Positions 15,525-24,126 of a stretch of DNA of 64,000 nt are shown here, piece by piece. The notes below the pieces were generated by a model. It saw only the letters and a list, made by a program, of their open reading frames with translations. It made no database searches and was not told the DNA's origin. The stretch is taken from positions 124,001 through 188,000 of the forward strand of contig NZ_JACSDK010000013.1 of NCBI RefSeq assembly GCF_014925385.1, read 5' to 3'. Both the position numbers and the translations under genes were made by a program. How positions within the stretch are numbered: position 1 is the stretch's first letter; each line of letters starts with the position of its first letter. The stretch comes from Pelagibius marinus. Its GTDB lineage: Bacteria > Pseudomonadota > Alphaproteobacteria > Kiloniellales > Kiloniellaceae.

Positions 15525-17285
15525 TCAGGCCGCCAGTCCCGCCCGCCGCAGAGCCTCCGACCAGGCCGCGAAATCCTCGGGGCGCCGGATGGGGAAAAGG
15601 CTCTGCAGGTTTGAAAGCCGCAAAGTCGGGGCCAGTCGCCGCAGGTCGTCCATGGCCTGTTGCGCCTCTTCGGTCTTTCCCAGCAGCGCGGCGCTGGCCG
15701 CAACGACGCAGGCCGCGAGCAGCAGGTGGGCGTTCGCACGCAAGGCCCGTTGCGCGCAGGCCAGGGCTTCCGCGTGGCGTCCGGCGAAGAAATGCGCCGA
15801 GGCAATGGCGGAGTGCATGGCGAAGATGTGCGGGTCGTGGGGCGAGAAGCGGATGGCGTGCTCGAGGTGCCGGATGGCGACTTCGGGCTCGCCGAGCCAG
15901 ACCTTCACCCAGCCGCTGAACAACCAGGCCCAGGCCTGGTTCGGATCGAGATCGAGGGACTCCTCGATCAGGCCGGCGCCTTCCTCCAACTCGCCCGCGA
16001 CGAAGGCGAGGCCGACCCCCGCCGTGCAGAGGGCGACGGGATCGTCCTTGCCCAGCTTAGCCGCTTGACGCGCCATGCGGATGGTCTCGGCGATCTCCGC
16101 CTCGGCGTCGGCGACCCAGCCGCTGGCCTTTCGCATGGAGTAGCAGCGTGCCGCCATGCCATAGGCCGCGGCGAAGTCCGGATCCAGCTCGATGGCCTTG
16201 GAGAAGAGCTCAAGCGCCTCGCGGTTTGCCTCCCTGTTCCAGAGGTGCACCGACGCCATGCCCCGCAGGTAGTAGTCGTAGGCGTCCAGGCTCTCGGTCG
16301 GCTTGTGCTTGGCGCGCTCGATCTCGGCCTGTTCCAGGCGCGGCGCGATGGCGCCGACGACGCTTGCGGTCATCTGGTCCTGCAGCTCGAAGACGTCTTC
16401 CAGTGCGCCGTCGAAGCGATCGGCCCAGAGATGTGTGCCGCTTGCGGCGTCGATCAGCTGTCCGGTGATGCGCACCCGGTTGCCGGCCTTGCGCACGCTG
16501 CCTTCCAGCACGTAGCGCACGCCGAGTTCTTCGCCGACCTGCTTTACGTTCACCGCGCGGCCCTTGTAGGTGAAGCTGGAGTTGCGGGCGATGACGAAGA
16601 GCCAGCGCATACGCGACAGCGCGGTGATGATCTCCTCCACCATGCCATCGGCGAAGTAGTCCTGGTCCGGATCGCCCGACATGTTGTCGAAGGGCAGGAC
16701 GGCGATGGAGGGCCGGTCGGGAAGTTGCAGGGGTTCGTGCGGCGCCGCCGCGGGGCCGGCGGCGCCGGCCGCTTCCGATAACCAGCTCCAGACACGGACC
16801 GGCCGGCTCATGTTCTTCAGGTGCTGCTCGCCGAGGTCGCGAAAGCTTGCCTCCAGGCGGTTCGCCACGTTCTGATAGACGACGTCGGAGAGGCAGAGGC
16901 CGCCGGGCTCGGCAATCCCCTCCAGGCGGGCGGCGATGTTGACGCCGTCGCCCAGGATATCGTCGCCGTCGATGACGATGTCGCCGAGGTTGATGCCGAT
17001 GCGATAGCGGATGCGTCGCTCCTCGCCGACCGTCGACTCGTGGTCCTGCAGAGCGAGTTGCAATTCGACGGCGCATTGCACGGCGTCGAGCACGCTGGCG
17101 AACTCGACCAGCAGGCCGTCGCCCGTGGTCTTGACGATGCGGCCGCCATAACGGGCGATCCTCGGGTCGATCAGCGCGTCGCGGAGGTCCTTCTGGCGCG
17201 CGATCGTTTCCGACTCGTCGGCCGCCATCAGCCGGCTGTAACCGACCATGTCCGCGGCCAGTATGGCTGCCAGGCGATGCTCCAT
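15525..17285 (-). CDS. Class III adenylate/guanylate cyclase with TolB-like and TPR domains
   Basis: 586 residues. Residues 1-165 are a class III nucleotide cyclase domain: AADMVGYSRLM with the first metal Asp, KTTGDGLLVEF with the second, and GDDILGDGVNIAARLE. Residues about 190-320 are a TolB-like domain (IAVLPFDNMSGDPDQDYFADG), and the C-terminal half has TPR-like helical pairs. This layout is common in alphaproteobacterial cyclases. It is soluble and cytosolic. Cyclase activity (cAMP or cGMP from the triphosphate) is likely since both Asp are present. AGGGGGG precedes the ATG. The input signal is unknown. Confidence 0.9.
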   Translation of the reverse strand: MEHRLAAILAADMVGYSRLMAADESETIARQKDLRDALIDPRIARYGGRIVKTTGDGLLVEFASVLDAVQCAVELQLALQDHESTVGEERRIRYRIGINLGDIVIDGDDILGDGVNIAARLEGIAEPGGLCLSDVVYQNVANRLEASFRDLGEQHLKNMSRPVRVWSWLSEAAGAAGPAAAPHEPLQLPDRPSIAVLPFDNMSGDPDQDYFADGMVEEIITALSRMRWLFVIARNSSFTYKGRAVNVKQVGEELGVRYVLEGSVRKAGNRVRITGQLIDAASGTHLWADRFDGALEDVFELQDQMTASVVGAIAPRLEQAEIERAKHKPTESLDAYDYYLRGMASVHLWNREANREALELFSKAIELDPDFAAAYGMAARCYSMRKASGWVADAEAEIAETIRMARQAAKLGKDDPVALCTAGVGLAFVAGELEEGAGLIEESLDLDPNQAWAWLFSGWVKVWLGEPEVAIRHLEHAIRFSPHDPHIFAMHSAIASAHFFAGRHAEALACAQRALRANAHLLLAACVVAASAALLGKTEEAQQAMDDLRRLAPTLRLSNLQSLFPIRRPEDFAAWSEALRRAGLAA

Positions 17286-17380
17286 GAGCGCCCCCCTAAG
17301 CGCCTCTCTGAGCGACCAGATTAGGGAACTGCCCTGAAGGAATCTACGGCATAAGCGCCGGCCAGGGGGCGCGGCGGGTC

Positions 17381-17456
17381 TCAGAGGCTCTTCGCCGCCT
17401 CGCTCAGCTACTCCAGCTTCTCCATCGCCGGCTCGCGGCCCAGGTATCCCAGGCCT
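17381..17456 (-). pseudogene. Decayed 3' remnant of a MetE-like gene
   Basis: Read on the minus strand this gives GLGYLGREPAMEKLE, a stop, then LSEAAKSL and a stop. The C-terminus of the intact MetE-like gene at 18456-19505 is GLGHLGRELAMKKLKV-LSQAAKSI. The match runs about 24 codons with one internal TAG and stops abruptly upstream of the first Gly. It is a leftover of a duplicated gene; the DMT gene now lies between the two copies. Confidence 0.75.
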
Positions 17457-17497
17457 CTGCCGCGCGGGCGCGACCTGCAGGGCGCCGGACGCTAGCG

Positions 17498-18442
17498 CTA
17501 CAGGGCTGGCGGCGCGGTGCGGCGGATCTTGCGCTGGTTGGCGATCTGCCAGATCAGGTAGCCGACGATCGCGGTCAGCACGATAGCGCCGCCGATGATC
17601 GTGCGCGGCGTCGGCGTCTCATCGAGGGCCAGCCAGACCCACAGAGGCCCGAGGATCGTCTCGGCGGTGCCGAGCAGAGCCGCGAAGGCGGAGGGGATGA
17701 GCCGCGCGCCCTGGGTGAAGAGGGCCATGCCGAGCCCCAGGGTCACGCCGAACACGGCAAGGATGGGCAGTTGCCAGCCCGCCACCGCCACGCTGCCGGC
17801 CGTCGCGAGGCTCATGGCCAGCGCCACCGCGCAGCCGATGGCCGAGCCGGTACAGACTGCCGGGGTCATGCGGATGCCGGCCTTGCGCCGGGTGATGACG
17901 GTCGCAGTGGCGAAGGAAAGCGCGATCAGCAAAGACAGACCGTCGCCGAGGGCAGATACCCGCCCCGTCAGCGAGTCCGAAACCATGACCGCGACACCGG
18001 CGATCACCGCGGCGATGGCGAGGCCGGTCACCAGCCGCAAGGGTTCACCGAACAGCACGCGGGAAATGAGCGCGGCGATGAGCGGCACGCCGGCTTGCAT
18101 CAGCAGTACGTTGGCCACGGTGGTGAACTGCAGCGCGACGACGAAGGCCGTCGAGGCGATGGCGAAGCAGAGACCGACGGCGACTCCGGCGGCCCCCATG
18201 CGGGCGAAGAGCGCGGCAGTGCCCGTCCACCCGTCGCGCAGCAGCATGAAGGCGAGCAGGAACAGCGTCGCCGTGCCGGCGCGCCAGAAGATGGTGGTCC
18301 AGGGATTCTCGATCTCGGCAAGCCGCGCCAGGATGCCGCCCAGGCTCCACACCACGGCGGAGGCGAAGACCAGCCAGGCGCCGAGCGGATGGCTCTCGTG
18401 GTCCGGTGCCGTGAGCGTAGGCTGATCGATGGTCCGGGTCAT
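17498..18442 (-). CDS. EamA/DMT-family transporter
   Basis: 314 residues with ten hydrophobic segments in two EamA repeats, an inner-membrane exporter of the drug/metabolite class. The first half ends in LRLVTGLAIAAVIAGVAVMVSDSL, the second contains GLGMALFTQGARLIPSAFAALLGTAETILGP, a classic EamA motif. It lies directly upstream of nothing on its strand and 13 bases downstream of the MetE-like gene, so it may be cotranscribed. Substrate unknown. The gene interrupts what was probably a tandem MetE pair (see the remnant at 17381). Confidence 0.86.
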   Translation of the reverse strand: MTRTIDQPTLTAPDHESHPLGAWLVFASAVVWSLGGILARLAEIENPWTTIFWRAGTATLFLLAFMLLRDGWTGTAALFARMGAAGVAVGLCFAIASTAFVVALQFTTVANVLLMQAGVPLIAALISRVLFGEPLRLVTGLAIAAVIAGVAVMVSDSLTGRVSALGDGLSLLIALSFATATVITRRKAGIRMTPAVCTGSAIGCAVALAMSLATAGSVAVAGWQLPILAVFGVTLGLGMALFTQGARLIPSAFAALLGTAETILGPLWVWLALDETPTPRTIIGGAIVLTAIVGYLIWQIANQRKIRRTAPPAL

Positions 18443-18455
18443 AGGCGCCTCGCGG

Positions 18456-19505
18456 CTAGATGCTCTTCGCCGCTTGGCTCAGCACCTTCAGCTTCTTCAT
18501 CGCCAGCTCGCGGCCCAGGTGCCCCAGGCCGCAGTCCGGCGCGGCGACGAGGCGTTCCGGCGGCAGGTGTTCAAGCGCGACCTGCAGGCGCTCGCGCACT
18601 TCCTCCACCGTCTCGACGCGGCTGCGGGCGATGGCGATGACGCCGAAGATCACCGTGGTGTCGCTGAACAGGTCGAGCAGCGAGAGATCGTTGTGGCGGT
18701 GGGCGTCCTCGATGGAGACCGCGTCGACCAGCGACTCGTCGACGGCCTTGGCAAGATCGAAGTAGGCGCGCGGGTCGGCCTTAACGTAGTCCTCCTGGTC
18801 CAGGTAGTTGGGATAGCCGCAGCACATGTGCAGGGTCCTGGTGACACCGGCCGGCACGCCCTGCCAGCAGCGTTCGATGTTCTCCAACCCGTAGTCCAGC
18901 GCTTCCTTGGGCTTGCGTGCGAAGAGCGGCTCGTCGATCTGGATGTAGGTGCAGCCCGCCCCGGCCAAGGCCAGGACCTCCCGGTTCAGCGCCTCGGCCA
19001 GGTCGCGGCCGAGGGTGATAGGATCGCCGTAGTGTTCGTCGGCCGTGGTGTCGGTGATGGTCATGGGGCCGGGCAGGGTCATCTTCACCGGGCGCTCGGT
19101 GAAGGACTGCGCCAGCTTCCAGTCGTCGGGCAGGAAAGGCGCCTTGACCTTCACCGGGCCGCGCACCGTTGGCAGGTCGGTCTCGTAGGCGCCGCCGCGC
19201 AGCACCCGGTGGGTCAGGTTCTCGAAGTCGAAGCCCTCCAGGTGGCGGCAGTGATAGTGCACGTAGTTCTCGCGCTTTACCTCGCCGTCGGTGGGGATGT
19301 CGATGCCGCAGGCCACCTGATCCTCGATGACCTCCTTGACGCCCTGGGCGATGACCTTCTCCGCCTCGGCGCCCAGCTTCACGATGGCCTGCACGTAATC
19401 ACGCGTGGCGACGCTGGAGTCCATGGCGCCCGGGTCGAACCAGTCGGGAATGCGCACGGACTTCGGCTTGGGATAGGCCCCGATGGTGGTGGTCAGCAAC
19501 GGCAT
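18456..19505 (-). CDS. MetE C-terminal-domain-type cobalamin-independent methyltransferase
   Basis: 349 residues covering only the C-terminal catalytic domain of cobalamin-independent methionine synthase (UROD/MetE-like fold). The zinc ligands are visible: HMCCGYP in the middle (His-x-Cys) and PDCGLGHLG near the end. The short form lacks the N-terminal half that binds the polyglutamyl folate in MetE, so its methyl donor may be different. The cellular substrate is homocysteine or another thiol. It is divergent from the MDR oxidoreductase with a 137-base intergenic region. Confidence 0.85.
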   Translation of the reverse strand: MPLLTTTIGAYPKPKSVRIPDWFDPGAMDSSVATRDYVQAIVKLGAEAEKVIAQGVKEVIEDQVACGIDIPTDGEVKRENYVHYHCRHLEGFDFENLTHRVLRGGAYETDLPTVRGPVKVKAPFLPDDWKLAQSFTERPVKMTLPGPMTITDTTADEHYGDPITLGRDLAEALNREVLALAGAGCTYIQIDEPLFARKPKEALDYGLENIERCWQGVPAGVTRTLHMCCGYPNYLDQEDYVKADPRAYFDLAKAVDESLVDAVSIEDAHRHNDLSLLDLFSDTTVIFGVIAIARSRVETVEEVRERLQVALEHLPPERLVAAPDCGLGHLGRELAMKKLKVLSQAAKSI

Positions 19506-19642
19506 TTCTACTCTTCCCCCCCGGAATCGCTCTCATGGCTTTAGCAGAGCCCCGCAGTGGCCGCCAGGGAAAGGGTCGCCCATTGCGGCTGGGCCGTGTC
19601 GGGCTATGATCGGCGCTGTCTTTAGAGAGGGAGAAATCGACG

Positions 19643-20647
19643 ATGCGCGCCTGGCAGATTGAGAACACCGAGGGCCTGGACGGGCTGAAGCTGGCGGAAC
19701 TCGAACTGCCGGATCCCGGCCCCGGCGAGGTGCGGGTCCGCCTGCGCGCCAACGCCATCAACTACCGCGATCTCAGCGTGATCAGCGACCCGGTGGCGCG
19801 CGATGTGGAACTGCCGCGCATCCCCAACTCCGACGGCGCCGGGGAGGTGTTGGCGGTGGGGGCCGGCGTGACCGGTTTCGCGCCAGGCGACCGGGTTGCC
19901 GGCTGCTTCTTCCAGAACTGGATCGACGGGCCCTGCACGGCGGAGGCCATGGCCTCGGCCATGGGCGGGGAGATCGAAGGTGTGTTAGCCGAGGAACGCA
20001 ACCTCCGGGCCGACGGCCTGGTGAAGATCCCCGACCACCTGAGCTTCGCCGAGGCGGCGACGCTGCCCTGCGCGGGGTTGACCGCCTGGCGCGCCCTGGT
20101 GCCCGTCGGCAAGCTCAAGGCCGGCGACACCGTGCTGCTGCTCGGCACCGGCGGCGTCTCCATCTTCGCCCTGCAGTTCGCCACGCTGATGGGGGCCAGG
20201 GTCATCATCACTTCCTCCAGCGACGAGAAGCTGGCAAAGGCGAAGGCCCTGGGCGCCTGGCAGACGGTGAACTACCGCAGCACGCCGGACTGGGAGAAGG
20301 CGGTGCTGGAGATGACCGAAGGCCGTGGCGTCGACCTGACGGTGGAGGTGGGCGGCGCCGGCACCCTGCAGAAGTCCATCGCCGCCACCCGCATCGCCGG
20401 GACCATCGGCTTTATCGGCATCCTCGCCGGCGGCGAAGTCAATCCGCGCCCGATCATGAGCAAGTCGCTGACCGTGCAGGGCATCTACGTCGGCTCGCGC
20501 AATCTCTTCCGCGACATGAACCGGGCCATCGCCGCGGCTGAGCTGCGCCCGGTCATCGACCGCAGCTTCGCCTTCGAAGACGCGCCCGAGGCCTACCGGA
20601 CGATGAAAGCCGCCGGCCACTTCGGCAAGCTGGTGATCGAGATCTGA
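19643..20647 (+). CDS. Zinc-type alcohol dehydrogenase-like MDR oxidoreductase
   Basis: 334 residues of the medium-chain dehydrogenase superfamily. GroES-like N-terminal domain (RANAINYRDL, IPNSDGAGEVLAVG) followed by a Rossmann domain with LLGTGGVSIFALQFA as the nucleotide-binding loop. The catalytic-zinc Cys and His of true alcohol dehydrogenases are not clearly present, so it may work like quinone oxidoreductases. It reduces or oxidises small carbonyls with NAD(P)H. GAGGGAGAAA precedes the ATG. Single gene between two minus-strand genes. Confidence 0.88.
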   Translation: MRAWQIENTEGLDGLKLAELELPDPGPGEVRVRLRANAINYRDLSVISDPVARDVELPRIPNSDGAGEVLAVGAGVTGFAPGDRVAGCFFQNWIDGPCTAEAMASAMGGEIEGVLAEERNLRADGLVKIPDHLSFAEAATLPCAGLTAWRALVPVGKLKAGDTVLLLGTGGVSIFALQFATLMGARVIITSSSDEKLAKAKALGAWQTVNYRSTPDWEKAVLEMTEGRGVDLTVEVGGAGTLQKSIAATRIAGTIGFIGILAGGEVNPRPIMSKSLTVQGIYVGSRNLFRDMNRAIAAAELRPVIDRSFAFEDAPEAYRTMKAAGHFGKLVIEI

Positions 20648-20658
20648 GTCTCGGGGGG

Positions 20659-21282
20659 CTATCCGCCGGTCAGTACCTTGAACTGCTCGGCGTCGTTGAG
20701 GCGCGGGAAGGGGCCATCGGGAACCGGCACGCCGAGAAAGGCGCAGAGCGGTTCCCAGCCTTCACGCACGTCGAAGACCAGCAGGCGTTCAGCCGGGATG
20801 GTCCGGCACACCTCCGCCTCATGGGCGCGGAACACCGCCTTGGCATGCTCCGGGTCGTCGGCGCGGCCCCCGAAGACCTTGGTGGAGACCAGGGGGGCGC
20901 CCATTTCCAAGGCCGCGCGGACAGCCGGCACGGTGACCTCGTCCTGCGCGGCGATCAGCCTCAGAATGGTGTTGCTGAAGCTCGCGTACCAGGCATCCAC
21001 GTCGCGCGTGCTGAGCAGGACCTTGGCATCCGGATAGAACCCGGCCAGTTCCCGCCAGAAGTAGGCCGAGGGCCAGTCGACGGTCGCGCGATAGCCCGCC
21101 AGGAGTTTGTCCCAATCGACCGCAGCGCCGGCGGTGGCCTGTTTCCAGACGGGAATCTGTTCGGGATGGGCGAAGACTTCCGCCATGTGGTGGCAGGGGC
21201 CGAAGCCCAGCTGTTCCAGCGCGCCTTTCAGCGACAGCGTGCCGGTGCGCCCAAAGCCGGCGCCGATGACCGATAGCCCCAT
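20659..21282 (-). CDS. Sulfotransferase-family protein
   Basis: 207 residues with the P-loop-like PAPS-binding motif near the start (GAGFGRTGTLSLK, residues 7-19) and the 3'-phosphate region around LLSTRDVDAWYASF. This small sulfotransferase class is common in proteobacteria and moves sulfate from PAPS to small acceptors; the acceptor is unknown. AAGGGTTAG precedes the ATG. It converges on the MDR oxidoreductase gene with an 11-base gap. Confidence 0.8.
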   Translation of the reverse strand: MGLSVIGAGFGRTGTLSLKGALEQLGFGPCHHMAEVFAHPEQIPVWKQATAGAAVDWDKLLAGYRATVDWPSAYFWRELAGFYPDAKVLLSTRDVDAWYASFSNTILRLIAAQDEVTVPAVRAALEMGAPLVSTKVFGGRADDPEHAKAVFRAHEAEVCRTIPAERLLVFDVREGWEPLCAFLGVPVPDGPFPRLNDAEQFKVLTGG

Positions 21283-21390
21283 GATCTAACCCTTCGTGGC
21301 CGTGACCCCCGGCAAGCGTCGAGGATCGCCAATCGGCGCCGGGCGTGCAACTGACCCCAGGTTGTCGACGGCGGTTGTCAAGGCGGCGAG

Positions 21391-22095
21391 CTAGTTCCCC
21401 GCGCCCTTCAGGTGCCGGGCACCCTGGTTGAACAGCAGGGCGTTGCTCTGGGCGGTGTGCTGGCCGCGGTTCTGACGGTCCTTGTAGAGGTCGATGGCGC
21501 GCTGCACGGCCGGGCGCTCCTTGATACGCCGGCGCCAGTCCGCGACTTTCGGAAAGTCGTCGAGCGAGGAGCCCAACGGCTTGGCGATGAAGACCCAGGG
21601 AAAGGCGATCATGTCGGCGATGGTGTAGCTATCCCCCAGGATCCAGTCGCGGTCTTCGAGGCGCCGTTCCAGCACCGCCAAGTTGCGCTCGTATTCCCCG
21701 AGGTAGCGCTTGAAGCCGTAGTCCTGGCCTTCGGGCGCGTAGTTCTTGAAGTGGCTGAGCTGGCCGGCCATGGGCCCCTGGTTGCCGACCTGCCAGAACA
21801 TCCACTCCAGCAGCTCCTTGCGGGCCAGCGGTCCCTCGGGCAGGAAGCGCCCGGTCTTCTCGGCCAGGTAGAGCATGATGGCGCCGCTCTCGAAGACGCT
21901 GACCGGATCGCCCTCGACGTCGTGGTCGACGATGGCCGGCATCTTGGCGTTGGGGCTGATGGCCAGGAACTCCGGCTTGAACTGATCGCCCTCGGCCAGC
22001 TTCAGCAGGTGCGTGGTGTAGGGCAGGCCCAGTTCCTCCAGCAGGATGGCGACCTTCCAGCCGTTGGGCGTGGGGGCGTAGTAGAAATCGATCAT
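21391..22095 (-). CDS. Glutathione S-transferase (YfcG/YghU-like)
   Basis: 234 residues: thioredoxin-fold N-domain (TPNGWKVAILLEELGLPY with the N-terminal Asn of the nu/YfcG class) and an all-helical C-domain (DWILGDSYTIADMIAFPW). Such enzymes often have disulfide reductase activity with glutathione. The ATG overlaps the stop of the CoA-transferase gene upstream (ATGA), so translation is coupled. The cis-Pro of the glutathione site is in KMPAIVD. Confidence 0.88.
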   Translation of the reverse strand: MIDFYYAPTPNGWKVAILLEELGLPYTTHLLKLAEGDQFKPEFLAISPNAKMPAIVDHDVEGDPVSVFESGAIMLYLAEKTGRFLPEGPLARKELLEWMFWQVGNQGPMAGQLSHFKNYAPEGQDYGFKRYLGEYERNLAVLERRLEDRDWILGDSYTIADMIAFPWVFIAKPLGSSLDDFPKVADWRRRIKERPAVQRAIDLYKDRQNRGQHTAQSNALLFNQGARHLKGAGN

Positions 22096-23306
22096 GCGGC
22101 GTCCTCTCCGGCGCGCGGCGGTTCGGCGGCGCCGCCGTTCTCGATCAGGGCATCGATCTCGGCGGGGCTGTAGCCGGCCTCCGCCAGGATTTCCCGCGTC
22201 TGCCCGCCCAGCGCCGGGGCGCCGAAGCGGTGCTCATTCGGCGTGGCGGAGAACTGCGCCGGATTGCGCGCCTGGCGCAGGCGCCCGGCGGCGGGGTGGT
22301 CGTTCTCGAAGACGATGCCGTTGGCCTGGACCTGCGGGTGGCGGATCGCCTCGCGCCGGGTCAGCACCGGGGCGCAGGGCACGCCGGCGGCCTCCAGGCG
22401 CTCGATCCACTCCGCCGTCGTGCGCTCGCGCAAGACCTCCTGGGTCAGCTCCAGGCGCGCGTGCTTGTGTTTGTCCAGGCCCTCGGAGTCCTGGAAGCGC
22501 GGGTCCTCGGTCCATTCCGGCCGCTCCGCGGCTTCGGCGAGGCCGAGCCATTCCTTGTGGCGCATGACGGCGACGGAGATGTAGCCGTCCCGGGTCTCGT
22601 AGATCAGGTCGATCCAGCTTTGCGCCTCCTCCTTTTCCATCTCGTCGCCGACGAAGGTGTGGCCGCCCATGTCGGAGCCCCAAAGGAAGGCGAGCACGGT
22701 GTCCAGCATGGAGAGGCGCACGTGCTGGCCCTCGCCGCTGCGGCTGCGCGCCAGCAGCGCGGCGCAGACCGCCTGGGACATGGCGAAGCCGGTCAGCTTG
22801 TCGGGCAGGATGGTGCGCACCAGGCGCGGACGTTCCTCGTCGGAGCCGGCCTGCACGGTGGTGAGGCCGCTGAGCGACTGGATCAGGGGATCGAAGACCG
22901 GCTTGTCGGCGAAGGGCCCCTCGAAGCCGAAGCCGGCGATGGAGACGTAGACCAGGCGCGGGTTGATGGCCTTGAGATCCTCGTAGCCGAGGCCGAGGCG
23001 GTCGGTGACCCCGGGGCGGAAGTTCTGCAGGAAGACGTCGGCATCGCGCACCAGCCGCTTCAGCGCCTCGAGGCCTTCCGGCGTCTTGAGATCGAGAGCG
23101 ATGGAGCGCTTGTTGCGGTTGTTGTTGAGGAAGGAGGCCGAATAGCCGTTGCGGCGCGTCGCCACCTGGCGGGTGTGGTCGCCGCCTTTCGGCACCTCCA
23201 CCTTCACCACGTCGGCGCCCTGGTCGGCCAGGATCATGCTGCCCAGCGGCCCCGACACCATGGTGGTCAGATCGACGACCCTGAAGCCGTCCAGCGGTCC
23301 CGGCAT
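22092..23306 (-). CDS. CaiB/BaiF-family CoA transferase
   Basis: 404 residues of the family III CoA-transferase fold. The likely catalytic Asp is in ILPDKLTGFAMSQAV; the N-terminus GFRVVDLTTMVSGPLGSMILADQGADVVKVE is diagnostic. These enzymes move CoA between carboxylates in degradation pathways in the cytosol; donor and acceptor here are unknown. GGGGAGGGGAG precedes the ATG. It shares a 4-base overlap with the GST gene. Its upstream region has a short GCCCCT/AGGGGC stem around TATA (23345-23362). Confidence 0.88.
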   Translation of the reverse strand: MPGPLDGFRVVDLTTMVSGPLGSMILADQGADVVKVEVPKGGDHTRQVATRRNGYSASFLNNNRNKRSIALDLKTPEGLEALKRLVRDADVFLQNFRPGVTDRLGLGYEDLKAINPRLVYVSIAGFGFEGPFADKPVFDPLIQSLSGLTTVQAGSDEERPRLVRTILPDKLTGFAMSQAVCAALLARSRSGEGQHVRLSMLDTVLAFLWGSDMGGHTFVGDEMEKEEAQSWIDLIYETRDGYISVAVMRHKEWLGLAEAAERPEWTEDPRFQDSEGLDKHKHARLELTQEVLRERTTAEWIERLEAAGVPCAPVLTRREAIRHPQVQANGIVFENDHPAAGRLRQARNPAQFSATPNEHRFGAPALGGQTREILAEAGYSPAEIDALIENGGAAEPPRAGEDAA

Positions 23307-23405
23307 GGATTCTCCCCTCCCCAGCAGGTCTTTTTGCGGTCATTGCCCCTCTATATAGGGGCTGGCCGGCCGGAGCCCAAATGCGGTTGCGGAACGCGTG
23401 AAGTC

Positions 23406-24023
23406 TCAGTCGTTCGCGAAGCCGGCGGTCTTGTCCTTCAAGGTCTGGATCAGGGCCTCGACACCCAGCTTCCTCATGATGCTGCTGTATTCGCCGCGCC
23501 GCGCCGCCAGCTCCGAGGCGGTGCCGCCCAGGATGGTGTCGACGATGCGCCAGCTGCCGTCGTCCTGGGGTTGCGTCAGGTAATTGATCTCCACCGCCTC
23601 GCCGTCGCTCTTGACGATCTGGTTGCGCACCAGGACGGCGCCGCGCCGCGCTTCCTCTTCGCCCAGTACCTCGAAGCGTTCGCCGCCGAAGCCGTCGAAG
23701 CGGTCGGCGAAGACGCCGACGCTGTAATCGGCGAAGGCCTGGGTGAAGGCCGCCTGCTGGGCATCGCTGAGCCGCGACCACTGGCTGCCCAGGGTGATCC
23801 GCGCCATGGCGGGGAAATCGAAGATTTCGGTCAGGGTCGGCTCCAATTCGGCGTAGCGCCCGGCAAAGCCCAACGCCTCGGCCTGTTGCATGACCTCCAG
23901 CAGGGCGGCGTTCAGCCGCTCCACCGTGGCGCTCGGACTGCCTGGGGGCGTCTCGGCGGCGGTGGCCGGCGCCGGTAGGAGCAGCAACATCAGGATGGAA
24001 ACCTTAAGTAGCAGCGATCGCAT
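23406..24023 (-). CDS. hpnM: MlaC-type periplasmic lipid-binding protein of the hopanoid locus
   Basis: About 205 residues. A Sec signal peptide (LLLKVSILMLLLLPAPATA) precedes the MlaC/Ttg2D fold, with ALLEVMQQAEALGF and ITLGSQWSRLSDAQQAAF. The family carries phospholipids between outer and inner membrane; within hopanoid loci the same fold is named HpnM. ATG 24023 is preferred over 24035. It lies divergent from hpnA with about 100 bases between, sharing a promoter region. I cannot see the membrane transporter HpnN here. Confidence 0.85.
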   Translation of the reverse strand: MRSLLLKVSILMLLLLPAPATAAETPPGSPSATVERLNAALLEVMQQAEALGFAGRYAELEPTLTEIFDFPAMARITLGSQWSRLSDAQQAAFTQAFADYSVGVFADRFDGFGGERFEVLGEEEARRGAVLVRNQIVKSDGEAVEINYLTQPQDDGSWRIVDTILGGTASELAARRGEYSSIMRKLGVEALIQTLKDKTAGFAND

Positions 24024-24126
24024 GCGCTTTCCCAATTTCAGGCTCTTTCACATGTACGGGCCGCGCCGTCCGGTGCAAGACATTTGTGGTTTGTGGTCGC
24101 GCCGGATAGGGGGCAAGCTGGTACCT

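Noticed and set aside
23345-23362. Intrinsic terminator in the GCCCCT/AGGGGC stem
   Set aside because: The stem has one mismatch and no T-run follows on either strand. It lies upstream of the CoA-transferase start, so it might be an operator, but the evidence is too thin.
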